DNA from: Candidatus Odinarchaeota archaeon
GTDB taxonomy: Archaea; Asgardarchaeota; Baldrarchaeia; Baldrarchaeales; DXJG01
NCBI GenBank assembly: GCA_021158895.1
Contig: JAGGSW010000024.1
Coordinates: 1-8,417 of the forward strand
DNA: 8,417 nt
Direction of reading: 5' to 3'
Shown: piece after piece, positions 1 through 6,146 of the stretch
Layout of the letters: the number at the start of each line of letters is the position of its first letter
Position numbering within the stretch: the stretch's first letter is position 1
The notes under the pieces: model-generated
Databases searched by the model: none
Told to the model about the DNA's origin: nothing
The model's input: only the letters and a program-made list of their open reading frames with translations
Program-made: the position numbers and the translations under genes

Positions 1-27
1 GCATGAAAAACTTCCTAAAAAGATAGT

Positions 28-946
28 ATGAGCCATGAACATCATTTACGCGAGCATGACGAAATTATAGTTCAGCCAAAGCCACATGTTCACCTTAAAA
101 ACATTATGTTCATATGGTTGAAGAATTTAAGAAAAATTTTGGATTTCACTCATCCTAACAATTTCGATACTTCTTCTTTCACCAATGATACGATCCTGAT
201 AGGAATACAGATAAGATTTACAAGCGATATTTACCTGCTTTTCTTTCTTTCAAGCATCGTATACTTGTATGGCGGGTTACCCTTTATCAAAGGAATGATC
301 GACGAACCACGTAAGAAAAATCCAGGAATGATGACTCTAATCGCAGTTGCAATCACCACCGCTTACGCATATAGTAGCGTTGTTGTCTTCGGACTACTAG
401 GAAAGGTACGTAAAGAGTCGAGAGAAGCTATTAAGAGACTGAAAGAAATGGGATTAAAATGTATGATGCTTACTGGGGACAATAAATATGTTGCAAAATG
501 GGTGGCAGAAGAATTAGGTCTAGATGACTATTTTGCTGAAGTGTTACCCCATGAAAAAGCGACAGTTATTCGAAAAATACAGGAGCGTGGTCTCATAGTA
601 GCAATGGTTGGAGACGGAATAAACGATGCTCCTGCCTTAGCACAAGCAGATATAGGAATCGCAATTGGCGCTGACACCGACGTAGCCATAGAAACAGCAG
701 ACATAATCTTGGTTCGCAACGACCCTAGAGATGTAGTTGCAATTATTGGTCTTGCAAAAAGCAACTTACGGGAAAATGATTCAAAACTTACTTTGGGCAA
801 CAGGCTACAATGCCCTCGTAATTCCCCTCGCCGCAGGGATCCTTTACGGAGCCGGAATACTTTTAACGCCAGCAATAGGTGCCGTACTGATGTCTCTTAG
901 TACACTCATCGTCTCCATTAATGCACGATTGCTCTCCTTGGAATAA
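28..946 (+). pseudogene. Decayed heavy-metal P1B-type ATPase (CopB-like)
   Basis: The remnant would have encoded a membrane pump exporting copper or a related metal. Visible parts in order are a His-rich N-terminus (HEHHLREHDE), a first transmembrane region, the segment GGLPFIKGM...PGMMTLIAVAIT, the hinge TGDN, the P-domain motif MVGDGINDAPALAQADIG, and the last two helices with GYN and MSLST. The metal-site helix (CPC/CPH), the actuator TGE loop and the phosphorylation motif DKTGT are all absent: the reading jumps from VVFGLLGK (about base 402) straight to RKESREAIKRLKEMG, a loss I estimate at about 300 residues against a usual 650-750. The reading frame also changes: frame 1, then frame 3 (about 99-136), frame 2 (137-196), frame 1 (about 196-755) and frame 2 (757-946). 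The last shift is explained by one extra A in the A5 run at 756-760. GYN plus MSLST points to the CopB-like subgroup. Family assignment is firm; the exact metal is inferred. Confidence 0.9.
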
Positions 947-1070
947 CAGTTTAAAACTCGTCTTCAATATAAAAAATAAATTAAAATTACCTGTGAGCTA
1001 ACTGGTTCCAAGAGTAATTGTTCTGATGTAATATTCTATTTACTTAAATTTCTTATTAAAACAGTAAAAG

Positions 1071-1076
1071 GGTGAT
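1071..1076 (+). promoter_or_regulatory. Ribosome binding site of dipeptide epimerase gene
   Basis: GGTGAT lies three bases before the ATG at 1080 and matches the archaeal anti-Shine-Dalgarno sequence. It fixes the start of the epimerase gene. No convincing TATA box stands out in the AT-rich 133-base gap upstream (947-1079). Confidence 0.7.
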
Positions 1077-1079
1077 GAT

Positions 1080-2234
1080 ATGAAAATTACAAGTATAGAA
1101 GCATATAAAATAGATTTAAGACTTCCAGAACCATTTTCAATATCTTTTAAAACCTTCACGCATGCAGAAAACATTTTAGTAGTTATTAGAACTGATGAAG
1201 GATTTTCAGGGTTTGGTGAATGTGCTCCATTTAAACCTATAACAGGGGACAGTAGAGAAGAAGCAGAAATGCTAATTAAAGCTGTTTCTAAAAAACTTAT
1301 GGACAAAGATCCAGGAGATATAGAGGATATTCATAAAACAGTTGAAGAGGCGGAAAAGGACACAGGAATACACAGCCAAACAACAAAAGCCGCCATAGAT
1401 TTTGCATGCTATGATCTATGGGGGAAAAACGAAGAAAAACCAGTCTACGAATTATTAGGAGCAAAAACTCCAAATGTTACTCCAACAACTTTAACTATCG
1501 GAATAAAATCTATAGAAGACACCGTTAAAAGTGCAGAAAAATACATGGAGTTATACAAGGATTCAGGCTTAAGGAGAATAAAGCTAAAGCTTTCAGGAAA
1601 CCCGGAAGAAGACGTAAAGAGGGTTACAGCGGTCGCTGATGTTTTCTCCGGAGAACTAACGCTTGATGCAAATCAAGGGTATAAGGATCCCAAAATTGCA
1701 GTAAAAGTGTTAGATGAAATCTTTAGCACCGTAGGTAAAAGAGTCATTTTAATAGAAGAACCATGTCCAAAGGGAGATTTAGAAAAAATGAAATACGTTT
1801 CAGATAGATCCGAAATACCTGTATTTGCTGACGAATCTGCAGCAACATTTGAGGATGCTAGAAAAGTAATTGAAGCCTCTGCCGCAAGAGGCATAAACAT
1901 CAAGCTGCAAAAAGCTGGCGGAATATATTGGGCTTCAAAAATTGCGGAAATAGCATGTGAGAATAATGTTTCGTTAATGGTGGGCACGATGCTTGAAAGC
2001 AGTATTTCAGTAGCAGCAGGCGCTAACTTCGTATCTAGTTCTCCTGGGATAATCAATGCGGATCTCGATGCGGATCTATATTTTTCTGTTAAGCTAACTA
2101 CAAGCGAAACAACTCCACCTTTCAAGTACGGTGCTAGATTACCATCAGGATTGCCAGGTCTTGGAATCGAACTTGCGGAGTGGTTAATTAGGATTATTGA
2201 AGAAGACATTAATATTGCAAAAATTTCAACATAA
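1080..2234 (+). CDS. Dipeptide epimerase (L-Ala-D/L-Glu epimerase-like, enolase superfamily)
   Basis: This cytoplasmic Mg-dependent enzyme is expected to interconvert L,D- and L,L-dipeptides by abstracting an alpha-proton next to a carboxylate. The 384-residue length is usual for the family. The N-terminal capping domain spans about residues 1-125. The barrel carries the KxK catalytic motif (K168, K170 in IKLKLSG), metal ligands D196 (LDANQGY), E226 (IEEP) and D251 (FADES), and the second catalytic lysine K275 (IKLQKAGG). GTMLESS follows near residue 302. D328-L-D330 matches the DxD motif that binds the substrate amino group in dipeptide epimerases, which favours this subgroup over muconate cycloisomerase or O-succinylbenzoate synthase. 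The ATG has a GGTGAT site just upstream. It stands alone, converging on the pmbA-like gene, so context does not reveal its substrate. In bacteria the reaction recycles murein peptides; most archaea lack murein, so here scavenging of foreign peptides or another dipeptide is an inference. Confidence 0.88.
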   Translation: MKITSIEAYKIDLRLPEPFSISFKTFTHAENILVVIRTDEGFSGFGECAPFKPITGDSREEAEMLIKAVSKKLMDKDPGDIEDIHKTVEEAEKDTGIHSQTTKAAIDFACYDLWGKNEEKPVYELLGAKTPNVTPTTLTIGIKSIEDTVKSAEKYMELYKDSGLRRIKLKLSGNPEEDVKRVTAVADVFSGELTLDANQGYKDPKIAVKVLDEIFSTVGKRVILIEEPCPKGDLEKMKYVSDRSEIPVFADESAATFEDARKVIEASAARGINIKLQKAGGIYWASKIAEIACENNVSLMVGTMLESSISVAAGANFVSSSPGIINADLDADLYFSVKLTTSETTPPFKYGARLPSGLPGLGIELAEWLIRIIEEDINIAKIST

Positions 2235-2244
2235 TTTTATTTTT
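2235..2244 (+). terminator. T-rich terminator candidate after epimerase gene
   Basis: TTTTATTTTT directly follows the TAA stop of the epimerase gene with no hairpin. Short T-rich tracts act as intrinsic termination signals in archaea. The convergent minus-strand gene ends 95 bases further on; nothing else is visible in the gap to 2338. Confidence 0.45.
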
Positions 2245-2338
2245 CATAGTTTAGTGTTATTAGTGATTGTATGTTCTCTGCAATTCAATAAGCTTACTGT
2301 AAAGTTGTTAAAGTGTTTTCCGTTCTGTAAGTTGGATA

Positions 2339-3733
2339 TTAATCGGCGCTTATTACTTTGAGTTTTTCCAGCCTTATGTGCGGTGAAATAAGTGAACCAG
2401 AAGTACTGTCAGGAATCACTATGTCAATATCTGCTCCAACGGCATTTATTCCCTTTAATGTTTCAAATACGTTTCCTTGAATCGTAGCCTCTTTTATTGC
2501 GCCAGTAATTTCTCCCTTTTCAATTATGTAGCCGTGTACAACCGGTAAGTTAAAGTCTCCTGACGGGCTCATGGTAAATCCTGAGAAAATATTGAGTAGG
2601 AAAAGTCCCTTACTAATTTCGCCAACGAGTTCATCTAACTTTTTAGAACCTGGTTCAATAACTAAGTTTGACATCCAGACACGTGGACGGCAACTAAAAG
2701 ATCTAGCGAAAAACACATCCCATGTAGGGGGTTCCCATCTCACACAGTTTCCAGTACTCTCAACATTGTCAATGTTTGCTGTAATACTGTCATATAGGAA
2801 GCCTTTTAACACTCCCTTTTCTATGAGTAGAGTTTTTTGCGTGGGAGTGCCTTCATCATCAAATTTTGTAGTGTAAAGTCCCTCTTCATAGGTGCCATCA
2901 TCATACAACGTTAACTTTTCGGAGGCAATCTTTTCTCCAACTTTTCCTTCAAGTACAGACAGTTTTGCTTGAACTTGATCGGCACAGAGAGACGTTGTAA
3001 AAGAGTAGCTTAAGAGCTCAGCTAACACTTTTGGCGATAGAATTACTTCATAATCTCCAGTTTCGATGCTTTTCTTCTCAGTTAATCTTAAAACGTCATT
3101 TGCAGCAGTCTCCCCCAGTTTTTCTAAATCAAGACTGTTCATGGTTCTTCTAGATGAGTTAAATGGGTATGTAATTTTTTCTTTTCCTTTTACGGATAAG
3201 GTTGTGCCTATCCCTATGTAGGTACCTTTTTCTTCAACTTCAACACCCGCTGTGTTTACTATGACGGTGCTAATGACACAGTGACGTAGAGAGGACTCCA
3301 AAATAAGTATATCCTCATTTACACCTTTTATGGAGTCTTCAAATAAGTCAATTAGTTCCATGGCCTTTTCAATACTTAAATTAGCGGTTTCATCATCGTA
3401 TGTCCCCTTTACCTCGCTAACAGTTTTTGGCGTTGTAAACCCTTCAAATCCCTGTGTTTCCTCAGCCACGCTAAGAACAGATCTAATAGTAAACCTTAAA
3501 GCTTCTTCACTGAAATCCGAACTGTAACCAAAACCCAGTTTTCCGCCTTTTGCAGCTCTAATAGCTATTCCTCTTATAGTGGAAGAAATTCCATTAAATG
3601 TCTTTTTCCCAGCTTTAACTTCAAATGTATAATCAGTTTTGTTCCTATTCATGATATAAACTTCACAGTGATCTGCACCTTCTTCTTCAGCAATCTTTAG
3701 AACTCTATTAGCGATGGAAAAAATATCAGTCAT
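2339..3733 (-). CDS. PmbA/TldE-like protein
   Basis: This is the PmbA/TldE half of the TldD/TldE family, 464 residues, a normal length. In bacteria TldD and TldE form a heterodimeric cytoplasmic protease that trims unfolded or modified peptides, with the TldE half structural. Matching features are the N-terminal domain with EGADHCEVYI and a Gly/Ile-rich strand near residues 52-70, then in the C-terminal domain GKVGEKIASEKLTLYDDG (263-280), DDEGTPTQKTLLIEKGVLKG (292-311), the STGN turn (326-329), NLVIEPG (356-362), GDFNLPV-GYIIEKGEITG (392-411) and IQGNVFETLKGI. No HExxxH is present, as expected for this half. Residues 333-353 (a Trp/Phe/Arg-rich stretch after STGNCVR) fit the consensus poorly. 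ATG start, with a GGAGGGT site inside the last codons of the upstream tldD-like gene and only 3 bases between the genes, so co-translation is very likely. Confidence 0.85.
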   Translation of the reverse strand: MTDIFSIANRVLKIAEEEGADHCEVYIMNRNKTDYTFEVKAGKKTFNGISSTIRGIAIRAAKGGKLGFGYSSDFSEEALRFTIRSVLSVAEETQGFEGFTTPKTVSEVKGTYDDETANLSIEKAMELIDLFEDSIKGVNEDILILESSLRHCVISTVIVNTAGVEVEEKGTYIGIGTTLSVKGKEKITYPFNSSRRTMNSLDLEKLGETAANDVLRLTEKKSIETGDYEVILSPKVLAELLSYSFTTSLCADQVQAKLSVLEGKVGEKIASEKLTLYDDGTYEEGLYTTKFDDEGTPTQKTLLIEKGVLKGFLYDSITANIDNVESTGNCVRWEPPTWDVFFARSFSCRPRVWMSNLVIEPGSKKLDELVGEISKGLFLLNIFSGFTMSPSGDFNLPVVHGYIIEKGEITGAIKEATIQGNVFETLKGINAVGADIDIVIPDSTSGSLISPHIRLEKLKVISAD

Positions 3734-3736
3734 CGT

Positions 3737-5116
3737 TTACCCTCCAATTTTTAGTTCTTTAAATTTCATGTGAGGACCGCCCCCAGAAACGGGGTAAAAT
3801 TTATCGCCTTCAATTAAACGTAACGGTAGTACGTCAAAATCGTTTGCAACCGCGTCGACATTAAACAAGTCTTTACTTGCATCCACAATAAACGTAGCTC
3901 CCTTAAGAGGTTCACCAATCTCTCCATTAACTATGCGATAACCCATCATCGTTGTACATTGAATAATTCTACCAATGGTAGCACCAACAACACCGCGAAG
4001 ATATATACCTTCCTTGACGTCTTCTATCAGTTCTTCAAATGACAAATCGCTAGATTTGATAATTGCATTTGAAACTATTGGCTTCGGTTGGAACAAAGCA
4101 TTTGGAGCCCTTGAATGTCCCCGTGGTTCCGCATTAAACTTGTACGCAGTTTCTCTAGAATGTATATATGTTTTTAAAACACCGCTTTCAATCATATTTA
4201 CAGGCTCAGCTGCAATGCCTTCCTCATCGTAGTGAAAGATAACAGGCATTCCTGCAGATGTTGGGTCATCTGTTAATGTTATAGCTTCAGAACATACTTT
4301 TTGACCAAGTTTTCCAGCAAAACTTCCAAGTTCGCTTTCAGGCATTAAAGCAAAATAGGCAGAGGTCATTAAACCAGTTGACAACGCAATTAAACCAGTA
4401 ATACCATTATCAACCACAACGGGATATCTACCAGAAGGGGGGCTTTTGGCTGAGAGTAGTTTGACAGTGTCTTGAGCAAGTCTTTCAGAAACTTCAAGTG
4501 GATCAGCGTATGCCATTAATTCTTGACCAGCACTGGCAGCAATCCTACCGATTGTTTGCTGAATTACCTTTCCTTCCCTTGCAACTACAACTATGCGAAG
4601 CTCAGTGAAAGGTATAATTTCCTCAATATACGACCCTTCACTACTGCAAAAGTACTTTTCTTTAACGCTATCGCTATAGTTGTAGTCTGTCCTTACAATT
4701 CTTGCATCGATCGACCTAGCTGCTTTGTCGCATTCAAATATAATTTCCATTTTTTCTTCTATTGGAATTTCTCTAGGATCTTGAATGTCACCTAGTCTAA
4801 CCTTGTCCTCTACAGGTTTTACCTCTTTTATCTTCACTGGCTCGGGGATTCTTTCCGCACCGACTTTAGCTGTTTTAAAGGTCTTGTCGACGGCTTCAAG
4901 TAAATCAGTTTCTGATATTGAAGTTAGGGATGAAAACCCCCAAGTACCCTTCAAAACTCTGATACTTGCAGTTAACTCAACACTGGGAATTGTTCTTTCA
5001 ACCCTACCGTTAACTATTCTAATCGTGTTGCTGTAAGTTCTTTGTACTCGTACATCAGCGTACTCTGCTCCTAGTTCCATCGCCTTATCAACCGCTCTTT
5101 CCAGGACATCCTTCAA
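3737..5116 (-). CDS. TldD-like protein lacking the metalloprotease motif
   Basis: A 459-residue TldD-family protein. N-terminal domain: GAEYADVRVQRTY (16-28), RIVNGRVE (33-40), RVLKGTWGFSS (53-63). C-terminal domain: GRYPVVVDNGITG (229-241), SFAGKLGQKV (265-274), FHYDEEGIAAEP (294-305), ESGVLKTYIHSRETA (310-324), EELIEDVKEGIYLRG (361-375), NGEIGEPLKGAT (397-408) and SGGGPH (444-449). Canonical TldD has HExxGHxxE about three residues after the AG/TG at position 241; here residues 242-256 hold no His. The only histidines are 295, 319, 334 and 449, none in HExxxH. The Cys-Gly-Lys stretch before the final GGPH, which supplies the third zinc ligand, is replaced by LIEGDKFYPVS. Zinc proteolysis by the standard mechanism therefore looks impossible, while the rest of the fold is well kept and the frame is open, arguing for conserved function rather than decay. 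The TTG start overlaps the upstream stop as TTGA, preceded by GGGGGAG. Met13 is a less likely alternative start. Confidence 0.88.
   Translation of the reverse strand: MKDVLERAVDKAMELGAEYADVRVQRTYSNTIRIVNGRVERTIPSVELTASIRVLKGTWGFSSLTSISETDLLEAVDKTFKTAKVGAERIPEPVKIKEVKPVEDKVRLGDIQDPREIPIEEKMEIIFECDKAARSIDARIVRTDYNYSDSVKEKYFCSSEGSYIEEIIPFTELRIVVVAREGKVIQQTIGRIAASAGQELMAYADPLEVSERLAQDTVKLLSAKSPPSGRYPVVVDNGITGLIALSTGLMTSAYFALMPESELGSFAGKLGQKVCSEAITLTDDPTSAGMPVIFHYDEEGIAAEPVNMIESGVLKTYIHSRETAYKFNAEPRGHSRAPNALFQPKPIVSNAIIKSSDLSFEELIEDVKEGIYLRGVVGATIGRIIQCTTMMGYRIVNGEIGEPLKGATFIVDASKDLFNVDAVANDFDVLPLRLIEGDKFYPVSGGGPHMKFKELKIGG
3739..3745 (-). promoter_or_regulatory. Ribosome binding site of pmbA-like gene, inside end of tldD-like gene
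   Basis: On the minus strand GGAGGGT lies 5 bases before the ATG at 3733 and is formed by the last Gly codons and part of the stop codon of the tldD-like gene. This arrangement supports translational coupling of the two subunits. Confidence 0.75.
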
Positions 5117-5544
5117 ATGAGGGCTCCCCCAAATCGTTTTGCAAGATTTTCAGCAACTCTTCTAACTCTTATAAGTAGAAGAGCCAAATTTGCTCTCATA
5201 TCTGTAAAAGCAAAGACAATAACGCTTCCTGACTGCTCTATAACAGCTATATTTTCACGTCCTCGAAGAATTACGTTGCGCAACTGGTCACCGCCAGCCA
5301 ACCTAATAAATTCCTTGTTTATATCAAATGTGTCTTTGATATCTTTCCCGCTTAACTGAAATCTACGTTGATCAGCCTCTGTCCTATGCCAACTGTATAT
5401 TTTTTCACCCTCACTGTTTAATACTACTACGCTATTTACGCCGTAAAGAGAGGACAAATCCCTAACAACGCTAGCAATATCTTCAACCAACAACAACACC
5501 TCAACCAAGGTAGTGAGTAACCTTTTATCTCTTCTATCACACAC
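5113..5544 (-). CDS. Roadblock/LC7-like domain protein
   Basis: A 143-residue soluble protein with a Roadblock/LC7-like pattern: helix (about 13-34, ending LSSLYGV), strand NSVVVLNSEGEKIYSW (37-52), central helix (about 76-86), strands NVILRGRENIAVIEQ and GSVIVFAFTD (90-115), and a long C-terminal helix (117-138). In archaea and bacteria such proteins (MglB type) form dimers that regulate small Ras-like GTPases or act as scaffolds; no GTPase is visible here. It is first in a unit with the tldD- and pmbA-like genes and its TGA overlaps the next start by four bases (TTGA), so a shared function is likely. The start is uncertain. The GTG used here has no clear ribosome site and could be read from a leaderless transcript (TATA-like box centred 25 bases upstream). 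A TTG at 5490 preceded by GAGGTG with 6-base spacing would give 125 residues beginning at the usual first helix. The assignment rests on pattern, not a database match. Confidence 0.68.
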   Translation of the reverse strand: MCDRRDKRLLTTLVEVLLLVEDIASVVRDLSSLYGVNSVVVLNSEGEKIYSWHRTEADQRRFQLSGKDIKDTFDINKEFIRLAGGDQLRNVILRGRENIAVIEQSGSVIVFAFTDMRANLALLLIRVRRVAENLAKRFGGALI

Positions 5545-5563
5545 CGCAATTAATCTTGGAAGA

Positions 5564-5574
5564 AATTATATTAC
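5564..5574 (-). promoter_or_regulatory. TATA-like element, roadblock-tldD-pmbA unit (candidate 1)
   Basis: On the minus strand an AATATAATTT-type sequence is centred about 25 bases before the GTG at 5544, the spacing expected for a leaderless archaeal transcript. It competes with the better-matching TTTATAAG further upstream. Confidence 0.35.
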
Positions 5575-5610
5575 TTATGATAGAACCTCTGTCTAAATAT
5601 TTCGTTTAAC

Positions 5611-5618
5611 TTATAAAT
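5611..5618 (-). promoter_or_regulatory. TATA-box candidate 2, roadblock-tldD-pmbA unit
   Basis: TTTATAAG on the minus strand matches the archaeal TATA consensus well. A start site about 25 bases downstream (near 5590) would give a leader of about 45 bases to the GTG at 5544, or about 100 bases to the alternative TTG at 5490. Confidence 0.45.
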
Positions 5619-5631
5619 GTAGATTAGGTTT

Positions 5632-6036
5632 CTAATAGTATTCGGAGGCAGTGAAAAATATGCCCGTTGCAGCCGCAACGAGGAAAACAGTTATATTTGT
5701 CGGTTCCCCCATAATTGTTAGTAGTTCCGCTAAAATTGCATACATAAGTTGAGCTGAAACAGAAACCAGCATTGTGATGGCTTTTCGTCCTATTACACCG
5801 ATTTTCTCTAGAATCTTACCCGACCAAATAAGATATCCAAGTAAAATATCGAAAACCGATGCAACTACAAGAGTTATGTATATTGGCGATATTTCTGGTT
5901 GGGTAAAAAACATTTGCTTGTATACTTCGTGAAAATTGCTTGGACTCATAAACATTGGGAGTGTAAGTAAGAAAGCTACGAGCGCCAACCATGAGATTTT
6001 AATATATGAAATAAGGAACAACTTTCCGTTTGGCAT
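5632..6036 (-). CDS. Small four-helix membrane protein, unknown function
   Basis: I do not recognise this 134-residue protein. It has four strongly hydrophobic stretches that look like membrane helices: about residues 11-30 (IKISWLALVAFLLTLPMFM), 50-71, 85-109 and 113-130. The loop at 31-49 is the longest soluble segment; a short basic loop at 74-85 (GKILEKIGVIGRK) lies between helices 2 and 3 and is probably cytoplasmic by the positive-inside rule. There is no signal peptidase site and no metal-binding or catalytic motif that I can see; the protein ends in TASEYY. ATG start with GGGGGA six bases upstream. It lies in the same direction as the CooC-like gene before it (gap 110 bases) and the roadblock unit after it (76 bases to that GTG), so it may be separately transcribed. 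The consistent hydrophobic pattern and ribosome site support a real gene. Confidence 0.6.
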   Translation of the reverse strand: MPNGKLFLISYIKISWLALVAFLLTLPMFMSPSNFHEVYKQMFFTQPEISPIYITLVVASVFDILLGYLIWSGKILEKIGVIGRKAITMLVSVSAQLMYAILAELLTIMGEPTNITVFLVAAATGIFFTASEYY

Positions 6037-6146
6037 CGTATTCCCCCGTTTTAATCGATATTTACATCTCGAAATGTTGAAAGAATGATTTTGAATAAGT
6101 TAACAGACTTAGATATAGTTTTTCAAGTAATTTATATTTTTAAGTT

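Noticed and set aside
528..875. Minus-strand open frame across the ATPase remnant
   Set aside because: It is antisense to the well-conserved P-domain region and its translation has no family-like pattern.
28..946. ATPase as a functional gene expressed by programmed frameshifting
   Set aside because: The loss of DKTGT, the actuator loop and the metal-site helix cannot be repaired by frameshifting, and at least three separate shifts are needed.
1000..1020. Possible tRNA fragment: GGTTCCAAG resembles a T-loop
   Set aside because: No flanking stem pairing, no D-arm or acceptor stem within 80 bases on either strand.
1072..1078. GTGATGA as box C of a C/D guide RNA
   Set aside because: It is the ribosome site and start region of the epimerase gene, and no box D (CTGA) follows at suitable distance.
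2670..2740. Possible frameshift pair in the pmbA-like gene around its residues 333-353
   Set aside because: The stretch is unlike the consensus, but the alternative frames give no better family match and conserved motifs on both sides are in the same frame.
3737..5116. TldD-like gene as a pseudogene because its active site is lost
   Set aside because: The frame is open over the full usual length, the remaining motifs are conserved, and it is tightly coupled to intact neighbours.
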